Shown here piece by piece: positions 45,631-54,759 of a stretch of DNA of 64,000 bases. Both the position numbers and the translations under genes were made by a program. Numbering within the stretch: the stretch's first letter is position 1; every line of letters begins with the position of its first letter. The DNA is from Sva-07 sp963707515 (GTDB taxonomy: Bacteria > Actinomycetota > Acidimicrobiia > Acidimicrobiales > Ilumatobacteraceae): positions 744,001-808,000 of the forward strand of contig CAVPQI010000001.1 in NCBI GenBank assembly GCA_963707515.1. The letters are read 5' to 3'. The notes under the pieces are model-generated. The model had not been told where the DNA came from. It saw only the letters and a program-made list of their open reading frames with translations, and did not search any database.

Positions 45631-46524
45631 CTAGACCCGTTCCACCTGGGGCGTGCCGAACAGGCCGGAGGGTCGGAAGAGGAGCACGAGGACGAGCACC
45701 AACACCGCCGTGGCGAGGCTCAACTCGTTGGGGATACCGGGGACGTACTGGACGATGATGCTCTGCACGAGCCCGATGGCGATGCCACCGACGATCGCTC
45801 CCCACATGCTGTCGAGCCCGCCGAGCGCGGCTGCCGCCGCCGACAAGATGAGCACCCGAGCCATCACCGACGGTTCCAGCTGCCGGCCCGGGTCGGCGAC
45901 GTAGATCGACGCCGCCAGCGTGCCGACGGCGGCTGCCAACGCCCACCCGAACTGCAACGTCGGGCCGACGCGGATGCCCGCCAGCTCGCTCGACTCGAGG
46001 TTCGACGACACGGCCCGGAACGCCAGGCCGATCTTGGTCTTGTTGAGCAGCAGCGTGAGGCCGCCGGCGACGACGAGCACCGTGATGATGACGCAGACCG
46101 TGTACCAGGTGAGCGTCGCCACGCCGAAGGAGAAGACGTTGCCGCTCGGGAACATCTTGGGGAACGCCCGGGGGTCGAAGCGCCAGATGATGCCGGCCAG
46201 GGCACCGAAGACGAGGAACAGCCCGAGCGTGATGATCACCAGCGGGAGGTGGTCCGACGGGTCGAACGGGCGGATCAGTGTCCGTTCGACCGCCGCACCG
46301 ATCAGCGCGCTGATCACCATGCCCATGACGACGGCGATCCAGATCGGCACGCCCCGCTCGGTCGACAGCACGAGCACGATGAACGAGCCGAACATCGCCA
46401 TCTCGCCCTGGGCGAAGTTGATCAACGTCGTCGCCTTGTAGATCATCACCAGGGCGAGGGCGATGAGGGCATAGGTCGCTCCGTTGGAGAGGCCGTCGAG
46501 GATGCGAGCGAAGAAGAGCTCCAC
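45631..46524 (-). CDS. livH: branched-chain amino acid ABC transporter permease (LivH family)
   Basis: 297 aa integral membrane protein with eight or so helices. Family motifs: FFARILDGLSNGATYALIALALVMIYK, TTLINFAQGEMAMFG, and AALGGLDSMWGAIVGG. It pairs with LivM to form the translocation pore. The stop is 12 nt before the livM start and the start is 13 nt after the livF stop, so all the transporter genes share one transcript. Confidence 0.93.
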   Translation of the reverse strand: MELFFARILDGLSNGATYALIALALVMIYKATTLINFAQGEMAMFGSFIVLVLSTERGVPIWIAVVMGMVISALIGAAVERTLIRPFDPSDHLPLVIITLGLFLVFGALAGIIWRFDPRAFPKMFPSGNVFSFGVATLTWYTVCVIITVLVVAGGLTLLLNKTKIGLAFRAVSSNLESSELAGIRVGPTLQFGWALAAAVGTLAASIYVADPGRQLEPSVMARVLILSAAAAALGGLDSMWGAIVGGIAIGLVQSIIVQYVPGIPNELSLATAVLVLVLVLLFRPSGLFGTPQVERV

Positions 46525-46537
46525 GGTCAGACTCCGT

Positions 46538-47251
46538 TCACACCCCGAGGTAGGCCTTGCGGATCGCGTCGTCGTGGATCAGCGACGCCGCTTCACCCTG
46601 GATGATGATCTCGCCCGACTCGAGGACGTACCCACGGTTGGCGATCCCGAGGGCGAGCTGGGCGTTCTGTTCGACGACGAGCATCGTCGTGCCGGTCTCG
46701 GCGTTGATCTGGCGGAAGCGGGCGAACAGGTCCTTGACGATCATCGGTGCCAGCCCGAGCGACGGCTCGTCGAGCAGCAGCAGCGTCGGACGCGACATCA
46801 GGGCGCGGGCGACGGCGAGCATCTGCTGCTCGCCACCCGAGAGGCTGCCGGCGCGCTGTTGGCGCCGCTCGAACAGCACCGGGTACACCTCGTACCACTT
46901 CGCCATGTCGGACTCGACCTCGCGGTCGCGACGGATGTAGGCGCCGACCCGGAGGTTGTCCTCGACCGACAGCTCCGGCAGCGTGCCGCGTCCCTGGGGA
47001 ACGTGGGCCACCCCCCGGCGGACGATGTCGGCGCGCTTGGCACCCTGGATCTGCTCGCCGGCGAGTTCGATGCTGCCGTTCGTCTCGATCATCCCCGAGA
47101 CGGCGCGCAGCGTCGTGGTCTTGCCGGCCCCGTTGGCGCCGAGGATGACGACGACCTCGCCGACGTCGACGTGGAAGTCGAGCCCGTGGAGCACCTGGAT
47201 CTGGCCGTATCCGCCGCGCAGCCCCTGGACGTCGAGCATCCGCTCGGTCAT
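46538..47251 (-). CDS. livF: branched-chain amino acid ABC transporter ATP-binding protein (LivF family)
   Basis: 237 aa. Walker A is GANGAGKTT, the signature SLSGGEQQMLAVARAL is standard, and Walker B LLLLDEPSLGLAP with its LivF-typical SLGLAP follows. The opening MLDVQGLRGGYGQIQVLHG is characteristic. The ATG overlaps the livG stop (ATGA). It hydrolyses ATP with LivG. Confidence 0.95.
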   Translation of the reverse strand: MTERMLDVQGLRGGYGQIQVLHGLDFHVDVGEVVVILGANGAGKTTTLRAVSGMIETNGSIELAGEQIQGAKRADIVRRGVAHVPQGRGTLPELSVEDNLRVGAYIRRDREVESDMAKWYEVYPVLFERRQQRAGSLSGGEQQMLAVARALMSRPTLLLLDEPSLGLAPMIVKDLFARFRQINAETGTTMLVVEQNAQLALGIANRGYVLESGEIIIQGEAASLIHDDAIRKAYLGV

Positions 47252-48009
47252 GCGGGCGCTCCGAGGTAGGCCTCGATGACGGTCGGGTTCTGCTGGATCT
47301 CCGCCGGGACGCCTTCGGCGATCTTGCGCCCGAAGTCGAGCACGACGACGTTGTCCGAGATGCTCATCACCAGGCCCATGTGGTGCTCGACGAGCAGGAT
47401 CGTCAGGTCGTAGCGCTGCTTGACGTCGGTGATCACCGCGGCGAGCACGTCGACCTCGGAGTGCGTCAGCCCGGTGGCCGGTTCGTCGAGCATCAGCAGC
47501 TTCGGCTTGCCCATCAGGCAGCGCGCCAGCTCGATCCGCTTCAGCGTGCCGTAGGGCAGGCCGGCGCAGGGTTGGAAGGCGACATCGGTGAGGCCGAGGT
47601 CGTCGAGGATGGCGTACGCCTCGGCCTTCAGTCGCCGTTCCTCCTTCGGCCGGCCGAGGTCGAACATCGCCGTGAGGAAGTTCTGCGAGCTGTGGGTGTG
47701 GGCGCCGACCATCACGTTGTCGATGACGGACATGCGCGGCCACAGGGCCAGGTTCTGGAAGGTCCGGAAGACGCCGACGGTCGAGATCTCGTGGGCCTGC
47801 ATCGACAACAGGTCGTTGCCGTCGAACGTCAACGTGCCCGTCGTCGGGTCGTAGATCCGGCTGATGACGTTGAACATCGTCGTCTTGCCGGCGCCGTTGG
47901 GCCCGATGAGGCCACAGATCTGACCGACCTCGATGTCGAACGTGAGGTCGCTGAGCGCGACGATGCCGCCGAAGCGGACCGAGATGTCGCGCGCCTCGAG
48001 TACGGCCAT
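47248..48009 (-). CDS. livG: branched-chain amino acid ABC transporter ATP-binding protein (LivG family)
   Basis: 253 aa. Walker A is GPNGAGKTT, Q-loop VFRTFQNLALWP, the LivG-typical non-canonical signature LPYGTLKRIELARCL, and Walker B LLMLDEPATGL, with the H-loop in LVEHHMGLVMS. It begins the LIV importer operon. The 182-nt region to the divergent peptidase gene contains a CRP-like palindrome. Confidence 0.95.
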   Translation of the reverse strand: MAVLEARDISVRFGGIVALSDLTFDIEVGQICGLIGPNGAGKTTMFNVISRIYDPTTGTLTFDGNDLLSMQAHEISTVGVFRTFQNLALWPRMSVIDNVMVGAHTHSSQNFLTAMFDLGRPKEERRLKAEAYAILDDLGLTDVAFQPCAGLPYGTLKRIELARCLMGKPKLLMLDEPATGLTHSEVDVLAAVITDVKQRYDLTILLVEHHMGLVMSISDNVVVLDFGRKIAEGVPAEIQQNPTVIEAYLGAPA

Positions 48010-48074
48010 CGGTGCTCCCCCACACTCCCCCCGGCTCTCCGCAGCGCGTGTGCGCCGCGACGCCGACCGTAGTA

Positions 48075-48090
48075 CGTGACGCGGGTCACA
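48075..48090. promoter_or_regulatory. CRP/GlxR-like palindrome upstream of the LIV operon
   Basis: CGTGA, N6, TCACA matches the TGTGA-N6-TCACA consensus of CRP/GlxR-family regulators with one mismatch. It is 66-81 nt upstream of the livG ATG and about 100 nt upstream of the divergent zinc-peptidase start. No regulator gene of that family is in the window. Confidence 0.45.
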
Positions 48091-48192
48091 TCAACACATT
48101 GCTGTCACGGACGCCGGGGGCGACGCGATGCACACCGTGTCCACACCCGGGTGCGGGTCGAACGCGGCGCCGTGCTGCCTAGCATCGTGACC

Positions 48193-49740
48193 ATGTCCCG
48201 GCGGCGCTCGGTCTCGTCCACGATCGCCCTCGCCGTCTCGTGCGTCCTCGTGCTCGGCGCCTGCGGGGCCGAACGCCTGGTGACCGCCCAGCGCGCCGAC
48301 GAGATCCGTACCGCCCCCGGTGCCGACCCCGGGTCGCCGACGACCACGAGGCCGCCCGGCGACCCACTCGATCCGGACGACACGGTGCCGATCGACGAAC
48401 CGATCGGCGACCCCGATCCGGCGGCGATCGACTTCGGAACCAACAAGCCGGTGCGCCCGTACGACGACTTCCTGCTTGCAGTGATCACCGACCTCGAACA
48501 GTGGTGGGCGGAGCAGTACCCGGCCCTCTACGGGACCGAGTTCGAGCCACTCGAGGGTTCGATCTACGCCGCCTACCCCGAGCGGCCCGACGACATCCCC
48601 GGGTGCGGCACCGAACGGACCACGTACCCCGACGTCCAGCAGTACGTCGCCTTCTACTGCAGCGACGGCGACTTCTTCGTCTACGACGACGGCGACGACG
48701 GCCTGCTCGCCCAGCTCGCCCGCGACTACGGCGCGTCGACCATCGGCACCGTCTTCGCCCACGAGTTCGCCCACGCCGTGCAACTGCGGTTCGGCGCCAT
48801 CGACCGCGGGCTGCCGACGATCACCACCGAGCAACAGGCCGATTGCTTCGCCGGCGCCTGGACCGCCCGCGTCGCCAACGGCGAGTCGGGGCTCGTGCTG
48901 TTCACCGACGACGATGTCCGCTCCGGCCTCATCGCCATGACCAAGGTCAGCGACCCGGTCGGCATCGACCAGTTCGAACCGGGTGGCCACGGGTCCGCGT
49001 TCGATCGCGTGGGCGCCTTCCAGGTCGGTTTCGCCGAGGGCGTCGCACGGTGTTCCGAGCTGCTCGACGAGCCGCTGCCGCTGGTGCCGAACCTGCTCAG
49101 CCCCGACGAGTTCACGACGGGCGGCAACGCGCCGTTCGGCTACGACGACGGTGAGCTGCTCGGGTTCATCCCCAGCGACCTCAACGCCTACTGGGACGAG
49201 GAGCTGGGGGCCGAGATCCCCGACCTCGATGCGTTGACCTTCACCGTCGTCGACGACGCGGCCGACGTCAGCTGCGACGATCTGCGCGGCGACCTCGAAC
49301 AGGGCGCCGCCTGGTGTGCGTCGACGGGTGAGGTGTACTTCAACGAACCGGTGGCCCTCGAGCTGTACTCCACCCTCGGCGACTTCTCGATCGGCTACCT
49401 GCTCGGCACCGCGTGGAGCGAGGCGGTTCAGGACGCGCTCGGCTCCGAGCTCGAGGGCGAGGAGCGAGCGCTGCTCAACGACTGCCTCACCGGCGGCTGG
49501 GTGAAGACCGTGATCGCCCTCGACGAGGACGGTGACGGCTTCTACGAGTTGCCGTTGCCGCGCCTCGAGAGCCGGCAGGTGCGGGTGTCGGCCGGCGACC
49601 TCGACGAGGCGATCCAGACCGTCCTGCTCGTCGCCGACGCCGGCGCGGACGACGACGTCGTCGGCAGCGCGTTCGAGAAGATCGCCGAGTTCCGCGCCGG
49701 TGTGCTCGACGGCACCGACGGTTGCCTCGCCCAGCTCTGA
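48193..49740 (+). CDS. putative zinc metallopeptidase lipoprotein
   Basis: 515 aa from ATG 48193. A lipoprotein signal ends in VLVLGACG, followed by a Pro/Asp-rich linker (PTTTRPPGDPLDPDD). The catalytic HEFAH zinc-binding motif is at residues 190-194, with a third-ligand candidate in TTEQQADC (near 213), and an AFDRVGAF segment after it. This matches the neutral zinc metallopeptidase (YpfJ-like) domain layout. Near the C-terminus a DEDGDGFYE loop (about 444-452) looks like an EF-hand/calcium loop. It faces outside the cell and its substrate is unknown. Confidence 0.82.
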   Translation: MSRRRSVSSTIALAVSCVLVLGACGAERLVTAQRADEIRTAPGADPGSPTTTRPPGDPLDPDDTVPIDEPIGDPDPAAIDFGTNKPVRPYDDFLLAVITDLEQWWAEQYPALYGTEFEPLEGSIYAAYPERPDDIPGCGTERTTYPDVQQYVAFYCSDGDFFVYDDGDDGLLAQLARDYGASTIGTVFAHEFAHAVQLRFGAIDRGLPTITTEQQADCFAGAWTARVANGESGLVLFTDDDVRSGLIAMTKVSDPVGIDQFEPGGHGSAFDRVGAFQVGFAEGVARCSELLDEPLPLVPNLLSPDEFTTGGNAPFGYDDGELLGFIPSDLNAYWDEELGAEIPDLDALTFTVVDDAADVSCDDLRGDLEQGAAWCASTGEVYFNEPVALELYSTLGDFSIGYLLGTAWSEAVQDALGSELEGEERALLNDCLTGGWVKTVIALDEDGDGFYELPLPRLESRQVRVSAGDLDEAIQTVLLVADAGADDDVVGSAFEKIAEFRAGVLDGTDGCLAQL

Positions 49741-49777
49741 TTCGCCGGACGCGGTGTCGTCGGGCCGTGGGGGTCGC

Positions 49778-50717
49778 TCAGGCCAGCCAGTCGTCGAGCA
49801 GCGCGGCGAGCTCGACCGGCCGGTCGCCCTGCACGCTGTGCCCGGCGCCGTCGACGAGCTCGACGCGCAGCGTCGGCTGGCGCCGCCGGGCCTCGGCGAC
49901 GTCGTCGTCGTCGACCACCGGTGAGAGCGAGCCGCGCACGAGCATCATCGGGACGGCGATCGAACCGAAGTCGTCCCACAACGACGCACTGGATTGTTGC
50001 TCGTGGTTCGGCCTGGATTGCGGCTCGTTGGATTGTGGCTGGGCGGGGGCAGCCGAGCGGCGGGCGTGGCTGCCCCGGTCGTACCGCCAGGCCCACGAAC
50101 CGTCCGCCAGCTGGTGGGCGTTGTGGAGGATGCCTCGCCGCAGGGAGGCGTCGGTGCGCGTGGGGTTGTGCTCCTTCGTCCGCGCCAGCAGGTCGTCGAA
50201 GCTGGCGAACGACTGCGGGCCGTCGACGAAGTCGGTGATCGCCTTCGTCTTCGCCGCGTTGACGCCCGGCGTGATGTCGATCATCACCAGCGAGCGCACG
50301 AGCGAGGGGTGGCGCACCGCCAGCTCCATCGACGTCAGGCCACCGAGCGACATCCCGACCACGGCCTTCGCCGCCGGTGCGTGGGCGGCGATCGCGGCGG
50401 CGACGTCGTCGGCGAGGTTCATCGGCGAGTAGGCGCCGTCGTCGCGCCAGCCGGAGTGGCCGTGACCGGGGAGGTCGACGGCGATCAGCGGCCGCCCGAG
50501 GGCCAGTGCCACCGTGTCCCAGGTGTGGGCGTTCTGGGCGCCGCCGTGCAACAGCACCAGCTCGGGTTCGACCGTCACCCCAGCGCAGGGCACTGACGTC
50601 GCGGTCACCGCCGGGCAGCGACGTCTCCACTCGACGCACGGTCGGGAGCCGATCGACCTGCAGGTCGTACTCCTCGATGTTCTCGTGGAAGAGCCCGAAC
50701 TCGTCGTACGCGATCAC
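49778..50717 (-). CDS. alpha/beta fold hydrolase, apparent frameshift
   Basis: From GTG 50717, an N-terminal part ending VSALRWGDG precedes a frame switch; the rest (PELVLLHGGAQNAHTWDTV, nucleophile elbow VVGMSLGGLT, and terminal DGAGHSVQGDRP with the catalytic His) continues in another frame to 49778. The length of 940 nt leaves a remainder of one. The switch is at about 50565-50575, where the minus strand reads GGTCGAACCC; inserting CG (GGTCGCGAACCC) restores GDGREPELVLLHGG. A Gln/Ser/Asn-rich insert of about 30 residues (APAQPQSNEPQSRPNHEQQS) separates the cap from the core. Substrate unknown. Confidence 0.82.
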
Positions 50718-50764
50718 GCGCCCACGATGTCATGTCGACCCGCCGCCGCGGGAACGGGACGCCG

Positions 50765-51889
50765 TCAGCCCGGTACGGCCACGGTCGTCGTGGTCGTCGT
50801 GGTCGTCGTCGCCGTCGACGGTGGTGGCGGCGCCGTCGTCGTGGTCACCGGTGGCGCGGTCGTCGGCGCCACCGTGCTCGGCGGCACGATGGTCGTCGTC
50901 GTGGTCGTGGTCGTCGTCGTGCTCGTGGTGGTCGTCGAGTAGTCGGGGTCGATGCGGTTCCAGTACGGCTGTTGCTTGCCGTACTCCTCCGGTTCCTTGA
51001 CGCCATCGAAGACGAAGACCTGGTCGCCGATCTCGGTCAGCTCCTGGAACGTCGGCGAGAGGCTGAGCGGGATGCGAATGCAGCCGTGCGAGGCCGGGTA
51101 CAGCGGCACGTTCATCGCCCCGTGCACGGCGATGCCGTAGTTGAAGTACACCGGGTCCCACATGCCCCCGAGCGAGCTCTGGCGGACGCCTTCGACCTCG
51201 CGCTCGAAGGCGAACACCCCGCCGGGTGTGAACGACTTCCCGCACTCGCCGCGCACCAGCGGCTCGTCGCCCGGGTTGTTCCACTCCCCCGGACTGATCG
51301 TCACCTCCTCGCACCACTCCTCGTTGTCGCCACTCGACATGTGGCTGACGAACACCGCTCGGTCCTCGTGGAAGACAGCGATCACCTGCTCGGGGAGGTA
51401 GATCTCGGTGTGGTTGGGCGTCGACTCCGGGCGCCGCGGCTGGACCACGAACGGATCCTGCATGGCGTCCCACATCTCCGGCGTGACGTCGCCCGACGGG
51501 GCGTCGGAGGGCACGCCGAGCACGAGCTTCTCGTAGGCCCACACCGAACGGCGGGTCTCGTCGCCGTAGTAGCCGTCGACCGGCCCGGGCCAGAAGCCGA
51601 GGTCGGTCAATCGCTGCTGCACCGCGGCGACGTCGTCGCCCGCCGTTCCCTTCGCCAGCGTGCGGTCGAGGTGCGTCTTGACCAGCGGTGCCGTGGTCTC
51701 GATCGGCTCGATCGCGGCGACCGAGGTCGGCGCCGACCCGCTGAGGCCGGCGGGCCCCGCGTCGTCGGCGACGTCGTCGCCGCGTCCCAGGGCGACGCCG
51801 GCGACGAGCACGACGCCGAGGACGCCGGCAGCGGCGACGGCAGGAAGCCACTTGCGTGCTTCGGGCGAGAGTCGGGAGCGAGCGTTCAC
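50765..51889 (-). CDS. L,D-transpeptidase with peptidoglycan-binding domain and Thr-rich tail
   Basis: 374 aa from GTG 51887-51889. One transmembrane segment (about 15-35) leads to a peptidoglycan-binding-1-like repeat (about 82-125, VAAVQQRLTDLGFWPGPVDGYYG) and the YkuD catalytic domain with SHGCIRIP, nucleophile Cys270. A tail of nearly 60 residues after about 315 is Thr/Pro-rich, with runs of threonine and TTAPP-type segments, as in surface-exposed O-glycosylated regions. The enzyme forms 3-3 crosslinks or attaches proteins to peptidoglycan. Confidence 0.9.
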   Translation of the reverse strand: MNARSRLSPEARKWLPAVAAAGVLGVVLVAGVALGRGDDVADDAGPAGLSGSAPTSVAAIEPIETTAPLVKTHLDRTLAKGTAGDDVAAVQQRLTDLGFWPGPVDGYYGDETRRSVWAYEKLVLGVPSDAPSGDVTPEMWDAMQDPFVVQPRRPESTPNHTEIYLPEQVIAVFHEDRAVFVSHMSSGDNEEWCEEVTISPGEWNNPGDEPLVRGECGKSFTPGGVFAFEREVEGVRQSSLGGMWDPVYFNYGIAVHGAMNVPLYPASHGCIRIPLSLSPTFQELTEIGDQVFVFDGVKEPEEYGKQQPYWNRIDPDYSTTTTSTTTTTTTTTTIVPPSTVAPTTAPPVTTTTAPPPPSTATTTTTTTTTVAVPG

Positions 51890-51982
51890 GGAAGCAGGAA
51901 ACGCACGGGCGGGATCGGCCCGGGTGTTCGGCCGTTCAGGGTACCAATCAGCCCTGGCCAGGGGGTCGCGGGCCCGTTGGGA

Positions 51983-52753
51983 TCAGCGGCGTTCGACGAC
52001 CGGGGTGATCGTCTCGAGATCGCCACGCAGCTGCCACATCTCGCGCAGGATCGTGGTGATCACCGCCGGCGAGCTGAGCGTCGACTGGCCACGGGTGCGG
52101 GGGAAGTAGTCGACGCCGAACTGCAGCATCTCGTAGCCCAGGCGCGTCGCCCGGATCACCAGCTCGGCGTCGACGAACGAGCCCTCGCTGCGCAGCTCGA
52201 CGTGGTCGAAGACGCGCGCCCGGCAGAGCTTGAAGGCGAAGTTGATGTCGCGCGCCTTGACGTGGAACAGAGTGCGGATGAGCAGGTTGTAGACGAACGT
52301 GTAGATCGAGCGCAGGTAGCCCTCACCGGTGCGGTCGAAGCGATAGGCGCTGACCATGTCGGCGTCGTACTCGCGCAGCAGGCGCACCGCCCGGGGCAGC
52401 TCGCTCATGTCGAACGGCAGGTCGGCGTCGGTGTAGAGGATGAGGTCGCCGGTGGCGGTCGCGAAGCCGGTCTTCATCGCCCCGCCGAGCTTGCGGTTCA
52501 GCGGATGGTGGACGACGCGGATGCGGTCGTCCTCGGCGGCCAGTCTGTCGGCGATCTCGGGCGTCCGGTCGGTCGACGCGTCGTCGACGACGATCAGCTC
52601 GTAGTCGCCGATGTCGCCGCTCGCCAGCAGGCGCTCGCACGCCCGTCGCCCGTAGGCGAGGGCGCGTTCGATGTACTCCTCTTCGTTCCACATCGGATAG
52701 AAGATCGAGAGCTTCTCGAAGGGCGCGCCCAGTGCCGCGTCGTCCAGTGACAT
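51983..52753 (-). CDS. glycosyltransferase family 2 protein
   Basis: 256 aa from ATG 52751-52753. The GT-A fold has SIFYPMWNEEEYIERAL at the start, VVDDASTDRT, and YTDADLPFD carrying the DxD metal site. Later a KARDINFAFKLCRA segment and a basic C-terminus resemble dolichyl-phosphate mannose synthase-like enzymes without a membrane anchor. It probably transfers a sugar to a lipid carrier or polysaccharide. It is oriented convergent with no strong terminator to the L,D-transpeptidase, 93 nt upstream. Confidence 0.85.
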   Translation of the reverse strand: MSLDDAALGAPFEKLSIFYPMWNEEEYIERALAYGRRACERLLASGDIGDYELIVVDDASTDRTPEIADRLAAEDDRIRVVHHPLNRKLGGAMKTGFATATGDLILYTDADLPFDMSELPRAVRLLREYDADMVSAYRFDRTGEGYLRSIYTFVYNLLIRTLFHVKARDINFAFKLCRARVFDHVELRSEGSFVDAELVIRATRLGYEMLQFGVDYFPRTRGQSTLSSPAVITTILREMWQLRGDLETITPVVERR

Positions 52754-52846
52754 CCAGCCGCAGGCTAACGCCACGGCACCGATCCCTCTCGTCGCCTCTC
52801 GACCGGCTGATCGCGTGCTGGCCGGTCGGGCGGCGTCACCCGTAGT

Positions 52847-53353
52847 GTGCTCGATGTCGTGGACCTCCCACCGCCTCCACCGCCTCCACCGCCGGGCGCG
52901 CCCGCCGCCCCGGCCGCGACGCCGGTCGCCGAGTTCGCTGCAGCGCGCCCGCCCCGTGCGGGTGAGCTGGTCGTGGCCTGGCGGGCGGCTCTCGTGGCCA
53001 CGTGGGTGCTCGTGTTCGTCGCCTTCCTCGCCGTGTGGAAGGCGAGCGACGAGATCGGCATCGCCACGTGGTGGCTCGGCCCGCGTTCGAATCCGGAACC
53101 GATCGTCGTCCGCCTCGTGCCGTTCGTCGTCACGGCGGTCTTCGGGGCGGTCGTCACGTTCCCACTGCGCGCCCTGTCGTGGATCAGCCTCGGCGGCGCG
53201 CTGGTGCTGGCTGCGATCGCCGTTGCCGACGTCGGCCGGGCCACCGGGTTGGCGACGATCGAGCTGGCGATCGCCGTCGCCGTCGCCCTCGTGTCGCTGG
53301 CGTCGCTGACCGGGCGCTATCGGGCCGCATCGCACGACGACGCCTCCGGGTAG
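52847..53353 (+). CDS. hypothetical small membrane protein with polyproline N-terminus
   Basis: 168 aa from GTG 52847. The first 45 residues are Pro/Ala-rich with a run of nine prolines, followed by about four hydrophobic helices (about 52-70, 85-105, 113-135, 140-158) and a short hydrophilic end. No family was recognised. It is 12 nt upstream of argG and probably co-transcribed with it. Confidence 0.6.
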   Translation: MLDVVDLPPPPPPPPPGAPAAPAATPVAEFAAARPPRAGELVVAWRAALVATWVLVFVAFLAVWKASDEIGIATWWLGPRSNPEPIVVRLVPFVVTAVFGAVVTFPLRALSWISLGGALVLAAIAVADVGRATGLATIELAIAVAVALVSLASLTGRYRAASHDDASG

Positions 53354-53364
53354 CGTCGACGCCG

Positions 53365-54759
53365 ATGACCGGAGCCGCCTCGAACACCGCCCACAACGCT
53401 TCCAACGCCTCCAACGCCTCCAACGCCTCCAACGCGAAGGTCCTGATGGAGCTGCCGGTCGGCGAGCGCGTCGGCATCGCCTTCTCCGGCGGCCTCGACA
53501 CGTCGGCCGCCGTGGCGTGGATGCGCGACCGCGGGGCGATCCCGTACACGTACACCGCCGACCTCGGCCAGTACGACGAGCCCGACCTGTCGGGCGTCCC
53601 CGACCGGGCCAAGGTCTACGGCGCCGAAGCGGCGCGGCTGGTCGACTGCCGCGACGAGCTCGTCCGCGAAGGGTTGATCGCCCTGCAGTGCGGCGCGTTC
53701 CACATCACGACCGCCGGGAAGACGTACTTCAACACGACGCCGCTCGGGCGTGCGGTCACCGGCACGTTGCTCGTGCGGGCGATGCACGACGACGGTGTCG
53801 ACGTATGGGGCGACGGGTCGACGTACAAGGGCAACGACATCGAGCGCTTCTACCGCTACGGCCTGCTGGTCAACCCGAACCTGCGGATCTACAAGCCGTG
53901 GCTCGACCCGGCGTTCGTCGACGAGCTCGGTGGGCGCCAGGGGATGAGCGAGTTCCTGCAGGCCCGGTCACTCCCCTACCGCGACTCGGTCGAGAAGGCG
54001 TACTCGACCGACGCCAACATCTGGGGCGCCACCCACGAGGCGAAGTCGCTCGAAGAGCTCGGCACGAGCATGGAGATCGTCACCCCGATCATGGGGGTGG
54101 CGTTCTGGGATCCGGCGGTCGAGATCGAGACCGAGGACGTCACCGTGCGCTTCGAGGAGGGGTGGCCGGTGGCCATCAACGGCACCACGTTCGAGTCGCA
54201 GGTCGACCTCGTGCTCGAAGCCAACGCCATCGGCGGTCGCCACGGCCTGGGGATGAGCGACCAGATCGAGAACCGGATCATCGAGGCCAAGAGTCGCGGC
54301 ATCTACGAGGGACCGGCGCTGGCGCTGCTGCACATCTGCTACGAACGCCTGCTGACCGGCATCCACAACGAGAACACGCTCGAGAACTACCGCACGATGG
54401 GGCGCCGCCTGGGCCGCCTGTTGTACGAGGGCCGGTGGTTCGATCCGCAGGCGCTGATGTTGCGTGAGCCGCTGATGCGCTGGGTCGGGTCTGCGGTCAC
54501 CGGCGAGGTGACCGTGCGCTTGCGGCGTGGCGACGACTACTCGATCCTCGACACCGTCAGCCCGAACCTCACGTACGAGCCGGAACGCCTGTCGATGGAG
54601 CGCGTCGAAGACGCCGCCTTCGGGCCGCTCGACCGCATCGGCCAGCTGACGATGCGCAACCTCGACATCGTCGACACACGCAACAAGCTCGACGTCTACC
54701 GCCGCGTCGGCTCGCTCGGCGCCGGCGACGTCACCAAAGCCCTCGACCCCACCGACTAA
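53365..54759 (+). CDS. argG: argininosuccinate synthase
   Basis: 464 aa, the longer argG type (about 440-450 aa in E. coli and relatives). The ATP-pyrophosphatase P-loop VGIAFSGGLDTSAA is at residues 34-47, and SPNLTYEPERLSMERVE and YKGNDIERFYRYG segments are characteristic. The first 24 residues contain a tandem NAS repeat, after which the conserved sequence begins (VLMELPVGERV). It joins citrulline and aspartate in arginine synthesis. Its TAA stop at 54757-54759 is part of a REP hairpin. The other arginine genes are not in the window. Confidence 0.93.
   Translation: MTGAASNTAHNASNASNASNASNAKVLMELPVGERVGIAFSGGLDTSAAVAWMRDRGAIPYTYTADLGQYDEPDLSGVPDRAKVYGAEAARLVDCRDELVREGLIALQCGAFHITTAGKTYFNTTPLGRAVTGTLLVRAMHDDGVDVWGDGSTYKGNDIERFYRYGLLVNPNLRIYKPWLDPAFVDELGGRQGMSEFLQARSLPYRDSVEKAYSTDANIWGATHEAKSLEELGTSMEIVTPIMGVAFWDPAVEIETEDVTVRFEEGWPVAINGTTFESQVDLVLEANAIGGRHGLGMSDQIENRIIEAKSRGIYEGPALALLHICYERLLTGIHNENTLENYRTMGRRLGRLLYEGRWFDPQALMLREPLMRWVGSAVTGEVTVRLRRGDDYSILDTVSPNLTYEPERLSMERVEDAAFGPLDRIGQLTMRNLDIVDTRNKLDVYRRVGSLGAGDVTKALDPTD
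53395..53436. repeat. 9-bp in-frame tandem repeat in the argG N-terminus
   Basis: Four tandem copies of AACGCCTCC (first copy AACGCTTCC) plus a partial copy encode NASNASNASNASNA at residues 11-24. The unit keeps frame, so copy number could vary between strains without disrupting argG. Confidence 0.9.
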
